The notes under the pieces: generated by a model
The model's input: the letters and a program-made list of their open reading frames with translations, nothing else
What the model was told of the DNA's origin: nothing
Database searches by the model: none
NCBI RefSeq assembly: GCF_001421965.1
Contig: NZ_LMLP01000001.1
Span: 310,001 to 374,000 of the forward strand
Source: Sphingomonas sp. Leaf67
GTDB lineage: Bacteria; Pseudomonadota; Alphaproteobacteria; Sphingomonadales; Sphingomonadaceae
DNA: 64,000 bases
Direction of reading: 5' to 3'
Shown: one piece after another, positions 27,944 to 36,152 of the stretch
How the letters are laid out: every line of letters begins with the position of its first letter
How positions within the stretch are numbered: position 1 is the first letter of the stretch
Translations under genes and position numbers: made by a program

Positions 27944-28603
27944 CTAGGACGTCGGCCTCCTCGCGGCGGATGCAACCTGCCCGCAGGTTCGCCTGGCCTG
28001 TCTTGCAACCCTCGCCAGATGCTGCTCTGCCGACGGTTGCCTCATTTCGCCCGTGACCTGCGCGAACCGCATATGTTCCTTCGCATGCATGCCGAACGCA
28101 TGCACAATATAGTCGTCGAAAATCGTCGTCAGTGCAGTTTCCTGCCCTGCTTCGCTGAGCCAGTACTGCGACAAGGCCGAGGTTGTGAAGCTCAGCAACC
28201 TTTTCCCGCCGAGCAGGACGCCGCGGTCCTGACGCCGTACGTCTTCCGGCGATACACCAGCGCCGAATACGCGCTCGACATACCCCTTCATCATGGCAGG
28301 GGCCGAACCAAACCAGATCGGATAAATCAGGACGAAGACGTCACAGTCCCACAGGATATTTCTTTCTGCGATCACATCCTTTGCCAGCACCGGTGTTGCA
28401 AGGGTCGGTCGCTCGTTCGCATACAGTACGGGGTCGAATTGCATGGCATACAGATCGCGCAGCACCGTTTCCTGCCCGGCCGCGCGAACTTCCTTGCAAT
28501 AGCAATTGGCGATCGCACGGTTGAAACTGTGCGGATCGGGATGACAAAGAATGACGGCATGCCGCCCGCCCTGGGCTACGGCCGGCTCCTGCATGTGCTT
28601 CAT
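27944..28603 (-). CDS. NAD(P)H-dependent flavodoxin-fold oxidoreductase (NQO1-like)
   Basis: 219 residues of the flavodoxin_2 family, related to NAD(P)H:quinone reductases and KefF-type proteins. Motifs: AVILCHPDPHSFNRAIA at the FMN phosphate site, VFVLIYPIWFGSAPAMMKGYVERVF and the later GKRLLSFTTSA. Soluble, FMN-dependent by family. No partner gene nearby indicates the physiological substrate. Confidence 0.88.
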   Translation of the reverse strand: MKHMQEPAVAQGGRHAVILCHPDPHSFNRAIANCYCKEVRAAGQETVLRDLYAMQFDPVLYANERPTLATPVLAKDVIAERNILWDCDVFVLIYPIWFGSAPAMMKGYVERVFGAGVSPEDVRRQDRGVLLGGKRLLSFTTSALSQYWLSEAGQETALTTIFDDYIVHAFGMHAKEHMRFAQVTGEMRQPSAEQHLARVARQARRTCGQVASAARRPTS

Positions 28604-28692
28604 AGTGTCCGATCATTTTCGGAGCAGCGGCGGACGGCATGAGCCGCTCGGGCACTTGCCGGACTCCCGCTAAGGAAACCTTGGGATAGCCG

Positions 28693-29638
28693 CTACAGGC
28701 TTGAGGGCCGAGCCTCGGAAACTACGCAATTCCCGACGTAGAGGGGTGGCAGCTCCGTCAGAAGCAGGTAATCGAACAGACGGATCGCGGTCCGCACCTG
28801 CTTGACCGTGTCGGTGTCCCAATCGCCGGCCTTCTGGTGCTCGGCGATCGCGTCCTCGCTGGCTTCGCCCAGATCCTGCTTCGGACGGATCGGGGGCGGC
28901 GTCGGTTCGTCTTCCACGGCCGGGGCAGACGGGACAGGCGTGACGACCTCTGGCGCGGCGGCGGGCCCAGATCGTCCGAAAGCGAAGGGGCGTCGTCGCC
29001 GAGTGCTTCGTCGATTCACGCCTCGCTTTCGTCCTCGCGCCAGGATAGCCGCGCTGTCGCCTCGCGGCACGCCGCGGCCTTGGCCTTACAGATCAGGCGT
29101 TGAATGCGCCAAACATTGTCCGCCGTGACGGGGAAGCCGAAGGCCGCGCTATAGTCCGCCAGCTGTTCACCGGAGATGGTGCCGCCATTCTGGAGATCGA
29201 AGATGATGTTCGCGACGGTCTTGGCCTGCGCGGGGTTCCAGCCGTTCGCAACGAGGCGCTGATGCTCGTCGAGCGTCCAGCGTGCCGCGCCCCCGCCGCG
29301 GGCGAGGAACTCCCACGCCTCGGCATGAAGCGAATTGGCCGTGGCGTGATCGCCCGGGTCCGCCAGGCTGCCGGTCTGATCCTGTTCGATCAGCTGCAAC
29401 TGCTAGCGCAGGGCATCGCTGGACACCTGCTTCATCTGCTCGCGGCTCATGCCGCTGAACTGACCATAGGCGTGCGCAAACCCTCGACTGCGACGCTTAG
29501 TCGGTCAGATATAAGGCGGGTGCGGTAAAAATTCCCGGTGCGTAACGAAATCGAGAGCGGAAGGGGCTGGCCGGCCACCATGATTTTCCGCCGCCAATAA
29601 TAGCTGCCGCCGCGCAGTTTCAGGTTCGGCAATCCCAC
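28693..29638 (-). pseudogene. Decayed tyrosine recombinase (integrase) remnant
   Basis: The N-terminus from a GTG at 29638 reads GLPNLKLRGGSYYWRRKI, typical of sphingomonad integrases. Reading continues only after frame changes near 29450-29470 and near 29016-29040, and an in-frame stop lies at 29404-29406 (CAG-to-TAG-like, within ALR-stop-QLQLIEQ). The core-binding region is visible (DAIAEHQKAGDWDTDTVKQV). The catalytic domain with the R-HxxR-Y residues is missing, and sequence after about 28750 is unrelated. The gene is dead. It lies next to a tRNA-Pro 3' fragment, as expected for an element boundary. Confidence 0.8.
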
Positions 29639-29736
29639 GTCATCGCCCCCAATGGGTACAACGAGGGGTACAACCGTGGGTACTACGGCTCCCGATCGCC
29701 GGGTTGGCTACGTGAAATCAATAACTTAGTGTGAGT

Positions 29737-29782
<46 letters not shown>

Positions 29783-29979
29783 CCGAGGATATGCGCGATT
29801 TACCAAGCGTCCCGTTGTAAACCGCGCCGCATTTCGCCCTAGGCATATCAATCGCTTACCGGCGCAGTGTAAACTGCCGGACGTCATGCTAGCTACCCGC
29901 AGAATCCACACAAAGCCGACCCGGCCTCAAATAGGTACCAATTCGGCATCAGAAACGCGGTCTTTTTTGATGCCCTTGG

Positions 29980-30474
29980 TTAAGGTTTTTCGGCGTCGCT
30001 TACCGCGTTGAATATCCGTGCGGTATGCCAAATGCGGCTTGCCGTGGCTAAAACTAGAAGGATTCCGTAGTATGAGAGAAATACCCCAACGGCAGAGAGA
30101 TAGTCGTTATCGTAAAACCTGCTAATGTAAGCAGTTAGAATTGACGCCGTAAGCACCACGCAAAAGTGAAAAAAGCTAGCCATTATCTTTCGTAAGTATG
30201 AGTTGTCCTTTCCCTTCTGCCGTATAGCTTCAAGAAATTTCCCGCTGGAGAACGCAAGCATAATAGCCATGCCCCCCAAGGCAAACCCAAGCAAGCTTGG
30301 GGTTACGTCAAGAGTGATGCCGGTCCATACCCGCTCGCTGCCATCTTTGGTCTGCCAAACTTTCGGCAACGTTAGAGTAAGAATGCCCGAAATCCAAAAG
30401 TACGTTGACCGTAAGATCTGCCACGTGCCGCCAAAGACGCGCCAGTAGCCCTGAAAGGCGTTCTCACCCGGCAC
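29980..30474 (-). CDS. Predicted four-helix membrane protein linked to DUF4747
   Basis: 164 residues from a GTG at 30474 that overlaps the DUF4747 stop by 11 bases; a TTG at 30543 would add 23 residues. Four likely membrane segments: STYFWISGILTLTLPKVW, SLLGFALGGMAIMLAFSSG, MASFFHFCVVLTASILTAY and VGVFLSYYGILLVLATASR. A charged loop (KFLEAIRQKGKDNSYLRK) separates helices 2 and 3. No family recognised. The overlap indicates an operon with the DUF4747 gene. AT-richer than the core genes around it. Confidence 0.7.
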   Translation of the reverse strand: MPGENAFQGYWRVFGGTWQILRSTYFWISGILTLTLPKVWQTKDGSERVWTGITLDVTPSLLGFALGGMAIMLAFSSGKFLEAIRQKGKDNSYLRKIMASFFHFCVVLTASILTAYISRFYDNDYLSAVGVFLSYYGILLVLATASRIWHTARIFNAVSDAEKP

Positions 30475-31318
30475 GGAGGCGCTGGGCTTGGTCACGGATG
30501 AGTGAGAGGGCTGCTGTGCCAGCTTCAAGGGCAAGTGTAACAATCCGGGGATACTCCTTCGTTGAGCGCTTTTCCCGCTTGCCGTCGGCAGTCACGCCGG
30601 AACTTCTGACGTAACCATTTTCAGCCGCAACTTCCGCCCGGGTTTCGTTTTCGTCATTCAGATGGATGCCATCTGTTCCAGGTTGCCGTGCAAACGCATA
30701 CTCAGCTTGCTTCAAATTTTGTTCGTCTAGTTCTCGTAATACTTCGTCTGCGTCGCCGCCGTCATGGTCACCCGGATTTGGCCGCTTGAGCAAGATGTAC
30801 ACTCGATCCAATCTCTCAAAACCCAACACCCTATCAATAGCGTCCTCGTCAGGCACCACTGTCACCGCATAGGTTTGTTTATCCTTATTGAGGGAACTTA
30901 AAAGCATTTCAAAAAGCTTGCCAGCCTGCCTTACAGATATCGTCTTACCTAAATCGTTTTTAAGCTCTACAGCAACCTTGTGTCGCTCAATATTCAATAC
31001 GTAATGAAACGATCGGTTATTGAAGCCACGTTTGGCAAATATCTCTCGTAATGCGGCTTCAACGTCGACCTTCTTAAAGGTGGCTTTATCAATCGATGGC
31101 TCGGAGGAATCTATATCTGTCCAGACAGAAACAATGCCTTCCCGTAAATTATCGTATCCCTTGACCGCTATCGGCTTGGTTATGATTCCCCAGTCTCTAC
31201 CTCGAATATTGACCGGCTTATTAGCCACCGCCGCTAGCGCGCTCTCATAAATGCCCTTTGGGTGGGGCGTTGCAACAATGTTAACAAAGCCAACCGAGAT
31301 CGTCCGTTCGTCTGCCAT
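30464..31318 (-). CDS. DUF4747 family protein
   Basis: 284 residues with AGGGGG before the ATG. Matching family features as I recall them: VNIVATPHPKGIYES near the N-terminus, NIRGRDWGIITKP, RVYILLKRPNPGDHD in the middle, and GIHLNDENETRAEVAAENGYV toward the C-terminus. Function unknown; members occur in mobile and variable regions, which has led to suspicion of a defence role. Cytoplasmic by composition. Its gene overlaps a membrane-protein gene downstream and faces a P63C gene across a 329-base gap. Confidence 0.75.
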   Translation of the reverse strand: MADERTISVGFVNIVATPHPKGIYESALAAVANKPVNIRGRDWGIITKPIAVKGYDNLREGIVSVWTDIDSSEPSIDKATFKKVDVEAALREIFAKRGFNNRSFHYVLNIERHKVAVELKNDLGKTISVRQAGKLFEMLLSSLNKDKQTYAVTVVPDEDAIDRVLGFERLDRVYILLKRPNPGDHDGGDADEVLRELDEQNLKQAEYAFARQPGTDGIHLNDENETRAEVAAENGYVRSSGVTADGKREKRSTKEYPRIVTLALEAGTAALSLIRDQAQRLRAG

Positions 31319-31647
31319 GCCGCCCCCTAATTACGGGGAAGATTGAGCGAATCGTGGTAGCCGGTCAATCACGTATGCGAAATGTACAGGGCCAATTCAA
31401 ACATAACGGATTGGCGTCAACAGCTAGCATTCCGCCGACAGCAGCCGGATTTACCGTCCAGGGCCGAGGCAATCCGCCGCTTGGTCAGCTTGGCTCTTGA
31501 ACAGTCCGAATAGTCATCCGGTCGCTGGCGGCGGATATGTAGACCCACATTGACGCCAAAAGCGTTTCCCCGACTCATCTAAATCGGTCACCTTCCATCC
31601 GTGCTTCCAATCGGCAAATGACCGATTGCACGCGAGGGGCGGATCGA
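31319..31647. promoter_or_regulatory. Divergent intergenic region between DUF4747 and P63C genes
   Basis: 329 bases containing no gene. It must hold the promoters of both flanking genes. No clear -35/-10 pair or long inverted repeat could be assigned by eye. Confidence 0.45.
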
Positions 31648-32628
31648 ATGGCGGACGACAAGGAACAGGATCACCTCACCGATAACGTTGCACGGGAAGA
31701 CGGCCGCGCAACGCTCGAGCCAGTTGCTGGAGGTCCAGACCCAGAACGGCCGGGCAAAGGCAACAGAACGGTAGCAGACGAAAGTCTGCCTGTTGCCCAG
31801 TGGCGCGGCAAACTTGACCTCGGTGGCGATGAACTGGACGTATACGTCCTCAGCACCGGAGAACGCGTCGTTGCGATGCGAAGCGCTGTCCGTTCTATCA
31901 CGCAAACGGACGGCGGAGACCTGGCGACATATATAGGGGCGTCGTCGCTAAAATCGTATTTAAACAAGGATTTAATCCTGGAGCAATCTTTGCATTTCTC
32001 CATTCCCGGAACGCAGTTTGCGGGAAGAGGGATCACAACCGAGCATTTCGAATTGATCTGCCGGGGCTACGTGCAAGCTCTATACGAAGGCGCGCCCCTG
32101 ACGGATCGTCAGAAAGAGATCGCGATAAAATGTGCGGTCTTAACTGCCGGCCTTACCCGTACCGGCCTCGATGCACTCATCGATGAAGCAACAGGCTACC
32201 AGTACGAACGAGCGGAAGATGCGCTGCAGGTTAAACTTCGGGCGTTCATAGCAGAGGAGTTGCGAGCGTGGGAAAAGACATTCCCGGACGAACTGTGGCA
32301 AGAATTTGGGCGCCTTACCAAGTGGCAGGGCGCATTGCATTCTAGGCCAAAGTGGTGGGGAAAGTTAGTAATTGAGTTAATATACGATACGCTCGATCCG
32401 GATGTTGCAGAATATCTAAAAGAGAATAAGCCTGAAAAGGGCGTTCACTGGCATCGTCAGTTGACTGACAACGTAGGTGTAAGGCAGCTAGTATCACGAT
32501 GCTACGAAATCATAGGGATGGCAAAAACCTGTAACGACATGAGGGAGTTACGTGAAAAGGTCGCGGAACATTATGGAAAGACAATGATACAGCTTACCCT
32601 ATCGCTACCTAAGCCTTCAGCAAAGTAG
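31648..32628 (+). CDS. P63C domain-containing protein
   Basis: 326 residues. The C-terminal part has the P63C pattern: VIELIYDTLDPDVAEYLKEN, then HWHRQLTDNVGVRQLVSR and IGMAKTCNDMRELREKVAEH. The N-terminal part (ELDVYVLSTGERVVAMRSA) resembles the region that precedes the domain in phage and element proteins. The family has no firm function; some members resemble phage antirepressors. The first 30-40 residues are acidic and disordered. AT-richer than core genes. Confidence 0.8.
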   Translation: MADDKEQDHLTDNVAREDGRATLEPVAGGPDPERPGKGNRTVADESLPVAQWRGKLDLGGDELDVYVLSTGERVVAMRSAVRSITQTDGGDLATYIGASSLKSYLNKDLILEQSLHFSIPGTQFAGRGITTEHFELICRGYVQALYEGAPLTDRQKEIAIKCAVLTAGLTRTGLDALIDEATGYQYERAEDALQVKLRAFIAEELRAWEKTFPDELWQEFGRLTKWQGALHSRPKWWGKLVIELIYDTLDPDVAEYLKENKPEKGVHWHRQLTDNVGVRQLVSRCYEIIGMAKTCNDMRELREKVAEHYGKTMIQLTLSLPKPSAK

Positions 32629-32678
32629 CAGGGTTTGCTTCAATGAAGCTGGAAGACGCAGCCGATATTTCTCTGCAA

Positions 32679-32702
32679 GGCGGGGTGGCGCGCCACCCCG
32701 CC
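32679..32702 (-). terminator. Perfect GC palindrome after the secreted-protein fragment
   Basis: GGCGGGGTGGCG followed by its exact complement CGCCACCCCGCC, 24 bases. Nearly the same hairpin (with a CACA loop) follows the full-length paralogue at 34477-34500. On the minus strand it is followed by TTGCAG, so termination is plausible but the T run is weak. Confidence 0.6.
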
Positions 32703-32707
32703 AGCAC

Positions 32708-32923
32708 TCACATCAACCCGATGTCGATCGTCACGTTGGTCGATGCGCCGGGAAGCAATGTCCCAAGGTCGATCGTGACGTTGCTCGTCACGTCGCTGGT
32801 CTTCGCCGTACCGACAGCTTGCGGAGCGTTGAACGCCTCGGCCGCAAAAGGATCGCGGTTCACGAAACCATAGAACGTCCCGACCGCAATGGCACCGCGG
32901 TTGATCATTTTCTCGGTTTCCAT
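32708..32923 (-). pseudogene. C-terminal fragment of a secreted-protein paralogue
   Basis: 71 codons ending FVNRDPFAAEAFNAPQAVG, then TSDVTSNVTIDLGTLLPGAS and GLM. It aligns with the last 60 or so residues of the 371-residue secreted protein at 34509-35624 (FVNTDPFVAAAYDSPQAVG and so on). The rest of the paralogue and its signal peptide are missing. The reading frame runs upstream only into unrelated sequence and a broken tRNA, so it is best seen as a truncated copy. Confidence 0.75.
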
Positions 32924-32990
32924 ACGCCCCCGCCGGATGTTCACGACAAAGCTAGGGCCAGTATGTTCGGGATGAAAGTATGATCGGCTC

Positions 32991-33033
32991 TCTCGGTGTA
33001 AACGAGATGCTCTACCAACTGAGCTAAGCGCCC
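32991..33033 (-). pseudogene. 5' part of a tRNA-Val(TAC) gene
   Basis: From 33033 leftward it reads GGGCGCTTAGCTCAGTTGG, then TAGAGCATCTCGTTTACACC and GAGAG: acceptor 5' strand, D arm and the full anticodon arm with anticodon TAC. After that the sequence departs from a tRNA (GCCGATCAT), and the T arm and acceptor 3' strand are absent. The gene was cut at the anticodon stem, a usual crossover point of tRNA-targeting integrases. Confidence 0.75.
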
Positions 33034-33205
33034 CCTCTCGGGGAACGGCCGGGATACCGTGGTTTTCGCGTGTTGCAATAGGGATTTCAGCGGAGGTCAG
33101 ACGAACGGAGAGGAAACGCGGCGACATCAGAGTCCCGAACTATTCCCGGAGCGTTGTACCTGCCACTACAATCCCAAGCGTCAGGGCTGACCGGAGAAAC
33201 GAACC

Positions 33206-33439
33206 ATGGACGATCATCTCGAGGAGACCATACGCGTGAACACCGCTATCGCGCGGTTGGCCGATTTTGCCGATACGTACCCAGACGGCGAACAGATCGA
33301 CGGCGACATGGAGTTGACTGTCGACGATGTCCGCTTGGTGATCGAGGCGGCCAAGCGCGGGGCCAACGTCGTCGAAATTACAGGGATTGGCCGCACCGAG
33401 TTGGTTCCGGACGATATCGGCAGAAGCGATACAGAATGA
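33206..33439 (+). CDS. Small hypothetical protein
   Basis: 77 acidic residues starting MDDHLEETIRVNTAIARLAD, with GGAGAA before the ATG. Soluble, helical, no family recognised. It converges with the SRAP-domain gene. Confidence 0.5.
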   Translation: MDDHLEETIRVNTAIARLADFADTYPDGEQIDGDMELTVDDVRLVIEAAKRGANVVEITGIGRTELVPDDIGRSDTE

Positions 33440-33459
33440 AGCGGCCGCGCGTGACCGTG

Positions 33460-34392
33460 CTACAGGTCGAGGCGACCTTCATCGTCCTTCTCTCCGCCGC
33501 CTCGCTTCTCTCCGGTCTGCGTGGCCTGTTCGACTGACATCAGCTGCGATGGGTACGGCGCGATCATGTCGAGCGCTTCTGCGGTCGGTGCGGCAAGCCA
33601 GCGCGCCTCATCCTCATCATGAAGGATGACCGGCATTGCCTTCGGATGCACAGGCCGGACTATTTCGTTCGGCTCGGTCGTCACGAATGCGAACACCGCC
33701 CCGGCCGGCGTCATTCGCCAGATACCTGCAAACGAAAAGATCGGCCGCGACGGCACGTCGAACCAGAATAGCGGCCGCTTCCCCTTCTCCCCCGGTCCGT
33801 ACTCGCTGAAGGAGGTGACGGGCACGAGGCACCGGTGATGAGGTTGTTCCAACGACTCTCGCCAAAACTGGCTGTCCAGATTCCGGACGTTCGTGACATG
33901 GCTGGTAATTACCTTGCCGCTCGCCCCGCGCATTTTGCGGGGAAACCCCCAGTCGGGCTTCATCGCGTGGCGAAAGCCGCTTGTGCGGTTGCGATGAATG
34001 ACGGTCGCCGGTCGCTTCGGAAACACATCGGCCGCCGGCAGATCGCCATAGGTCATGTAGCCGGGCTGGATGCCATATCGCTCCAACAGCGCCGCGCGCG
34101 ACGCGGTCATGCGGTAATGATTGCACATCAGCCAACCATTGCACGGCACATATTCGCCGGCCACATCATATCCCGCCTCTCGCGCGAGCTGTACGAGCCG
34201 ATCGTACATCGGCCCCCGGTGCATGTAATCGTTGTCACTGGGAAACGCAGCACACTCCCAAAATGCGGCAAGCGCCGCAGGACTGACCCCACACCGCGCC
34301 AATACCCGCAACGCAAGGCGCAACGGTGCCAGATCGTCCGGCTGTTGCCACGCCGCCGACCGGGCAATGGCCAGCGCCAGATGCGCCATCAT
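33460..34392 (-). CDS. SRAP-domain (YedK/HMCES-like) protein fused to an unknown N-terminal domain
   Basis: The C-terminal 222 residues are an SRAP domain, which covers abasic sites in single-stranded DNA by forming a thiazolidine through Cys2. It has MCNHYR at 34128, Asn80 (THVTN-like, SHVTNVRNL), Glu109 (SFSEYG) and His161 (RPVHPKAMPVIL), numbering from that Met; these match the known active-site residues. The same frame, without a stop, extends 88 residues upstream to an ATG at 34392 with a good GGAG. That part (MAHLALAIARSAAWQQPDDL and on) is not recognised. If the long form is made, the key Cys is internal and cannot react as Cys2; an internal start at 34128 would give a normal SRAP protein but lacks a clear ribosome-binding site. 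Confidence 0.82.
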   Translation of the reverse strand: MMAHLALAIARSAAWQQPDDLAPLRLALRVLARCGVSPAALAAFWECAAFPSDNDYMHRGPMYDRLVQLAREAGYDVAGEYVPCNGWLMCNHYRMTASRAALLERYGIQPGYMTYGDLPAADVFPKRPATVIHRNRTSGFRHAMKPDWGFPRKMRGASGKVITSHVTNVRNLDSQFWRESLEQPHHRCLVPVTSFSEYGPGEKGKRPLFWFDVPSRPIFSFAGIWRMTPAGAVFAFVTTEPNEIVRPVHPKAMPVILHDEDEARWLAAPTAEALDMIAPYPSQLMSVEQATQTGEKRGGGEKDDEGRLDL

Positions 34393-34476
34393 TGATTCTC
34401 CGTCGCCCCACATATGAGAACGTTTCGCGAACAAACGTAGCGATGTCCAGTCTCGCCCGCAGTCAGCAGACCGGCC

Positions 34477-34500
34477 GGCGGGGTGGCACACCACCCCGCC
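34477..34500 (-). terminator. GC hairpin after the secreted-protein gene
   Basis: GGCGGGGTGG, loop CACA, CCACCCCGCC; a 10-bp perfect stem directly after the stop of the 371-residue protein. Nearly identical to the hairpin at 32679-32702, which follows the truncated paralogue. Confidence 0.6.
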
Positions 34501-34508
34501 AATTACGA

Positions 34509-35624
34509 TCACATCAGCCCGATCTCGGTCACGACCGTCGTCGAAGCGCCCGGCAGCAGCGTCCCTTTGTCGATCAGGACGTTGCTGGTCGCGTCGCTGG
34601 TCGCTGTCGACCCCACCGCTTGCGGCGAATCATAGGCCGCAGCGACGAACGGATCGGTGTTCACAAACCCGAAGAACGTCGCGACCGCGCTCGCTTCCGG
34701 CGACGACAGGATGGCGGTCGCGCCTTTGCCGAACCCGCGCAGACCTGCGGAGACGGTGCCGCGCGTGACGATCCTGTTATCGGTCGCGAAGCTGTCCTTC
34801 TGGCTGAAGCTGTTGTTGATGTTGTTGGTGTCGAAATCGGCCGTCCGCATGTAGCGCAGACCAGTCATCACCGAGCCGGTGGTATTGGTCAGCTTGGCGG
34901 TGAAGCGCAGCGTGCTGCCGATCAACTCCGCGTCCTGGATGATCGCAAGGCCGGTCGGTGTCACGCCGGTCCAGCGGGTGCCAGCGTCGAAGGCACCCGG
35001 GATCTGATAATATCCGGTCAGCCACTGGTTGCTGTAACGCACGCGCGCGCCGTTGAAGGTATAGCCGACGTTGAAACCCTCGATCGCGCGGCCGTTCAGA
35101 CTAACCTCCAGATTGGTCGACGGGCGATAGATGCCGACGCGCAGGAAGCCATAGGACGCCGCCGTATCCACGCCCTTGGGCGCATTATAGCCCGTGCCGA
35201 TGCCGCCCCATTCATTCAGGCCGACCACGATGTCCGTGCCCAGCAGGATGCGCTCCTTGCCGCTGGTCACGACGGTATAGGCGGGTGCGGGCGCGACGAG
35301 TGGCTTCTCCGGCTCGACGATCGGCGGCTCCACGGTGACCGGGGGCACGGTGACCGCCTCGCACGCCTGCCGCACGCGATAGCTGAAATCCGGCAGGCCG
35401 GGGCACGGCCCATAGACGGTCGTCTTGCGCGGCAGCTTGGGGCTGACCTTCAGCGCCCAACCGTCCAACTTAATCAGGCCATCTGCGTTCGTGTCGGGGA
35501 TGCGCGTCGGAATGGTGACGATGCTGCCGGTGCCGGTCTGGGCCAGCGCGGCGGGCGGCAGGACGCAGGCGCACAGCATCAGCAGCGCGGCAAACAGCCG
35601 CGCCGGGAAGGCGATTTTACGCAT
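34509..35624 (-). CDS. Secreted protein of unknown function
   Basis: 371 residues with a clear Sec signal peptide (MRKIAFPARLFAALLMLCA, cleavage after PPAALAQ or nearby). A Pro-rich linker (VTVPPVTVEPPIVEPEKP) separates a short N-terminal part from a beta-rich domain (SGKERILLGTDIVVGLNEWG, YSNQWLTGYYQIPG). The C-terminus ends in GTLLPGASTTVVTEIGLM. No enzyme motif recognised; it looks like a periplasmic or surface protein. Its C-terminal module is duplicated as a fragment at 32708-32923, with the same hairpin after it. Confidence 0.75.
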   Translation of the reverse strand: MRKIAFPARLFAALLMLCACVLPPAALAQTGTGSIVTIPTRIPDTNADGLIKLDGWALKVSPKLPRKTTVYGPCPGLPDFSYRVRQACEAVTVPPVTVEPPIVEPEKPLVAPAPAYTVVTSGKERILLGTDIVVGLNEWGGIGTGYNAPKGVDTAASYGFLRVGIYRPSTNLEVSLNGRAIEGFNVGYTFNGARVRYSNQWLTGYYQIPGAFDAGTRWTGVTPTGLAIIQDAELIGSTLRFTAKLTNTTGSVMTGLRYMRTADFDTNNINNSFSQKDSFATDNRIVTRGTVSAGLRGFGKGATAILSSPEASAVATFFGFVNTDPFVAAAYDSPQAVGSTATSDATSNVLIDKGTLLPGASTTVVTEIGLM

Positions 35625-35731
35625 TTCTGTTTTCTCCAGTGGAGGAAGCGGCGACGCAGATGCGTCTCCGATGCGGGGTCAGGCGACGAACGGCCGATCC
35701 TGACGTAGCATTCTAGGTGTCCGCAGACGCG

Positions 35732-35770
35732 CGATAGTGCTCCGCTCCGGTTCGCAACGGAGCGCTATCG
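35732..35770. repeat. Inverted repeat upstream of the secreted-protein gene
   Basis: CGATAGTGCTCCG and CGGAGCGCTATCG pair over 13 positions with one G-U, around a 13-base loop. No T run follows on either strand. It could be an operator or a leftover terminator. The surrounding 35625-35913 has no gene. Confidence 0.5.
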
Positions 35771-35913
35771 AAATTCCGAAAAGTCATCGTTCAGCGGTAC
35801 GCGTTTCGCGTCGCGCATGGCCCGACGGGGTTTATCACCGTTGAAGCGCCAGACTCTATCCAGTTGCTTTGTTCAGCTTTTTCGATCCAGTCTGGACCTA
35901 GGGGGGAATCAAT

Positions 35914-36015
35914 ATGCGGTCCACGAGCGCGCGGATTCGAGTCGTCACGGCGAGTCTGGTTATGATCGCCGTGACCGCTGGTCTCTTATGGGAATTTGAA
36001 CCACTATTGCGTTAA
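35914..36015 (+). CDS. Small single-helix membrane protein
   Basis: 33 residues, MRSTSARIRVVTASLVMIAV then TAGLLWEFEPLLR. GGGGGGA lies 5-7 bases before the ATG, a strong ribosome-binding site. A basic start, one hydrophobic helix and a short acidic tail suggest an inner-membrane small protein. No family recognised. Confidence 0.5.
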   Translation: MRSTSARIRVVTASLVMIAVTAGLLWEFEPLLR

Positions 36016-36096
36016 GTTTGCGCGTCGGCCGGCACGGCGCAGTCGCGGCTTGCAGCCATCAATTCGGCTCAAGGCGGGACCGGTCCGGCAGAATCA

Positions 36097-36111
36097 TATA
36101 GGATTCCTATA
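36097..36111. promoter_or_regulatory. Short inverted repeat before the acyltransferase gene
   Basis: TATAGGA, one base, TCCTATA: a perfect 7-bp dyad 41 bases before the acyltransferase ATG. It may be an operator. The following TATAGTAAT also resembles a -10 element, so the two may overlap. Confidence 0.4.
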
Positions 36112-36152
36112 GTAATTTCGTTTACTGCCGCACTGCAGCAAGCGGGGGCTAA

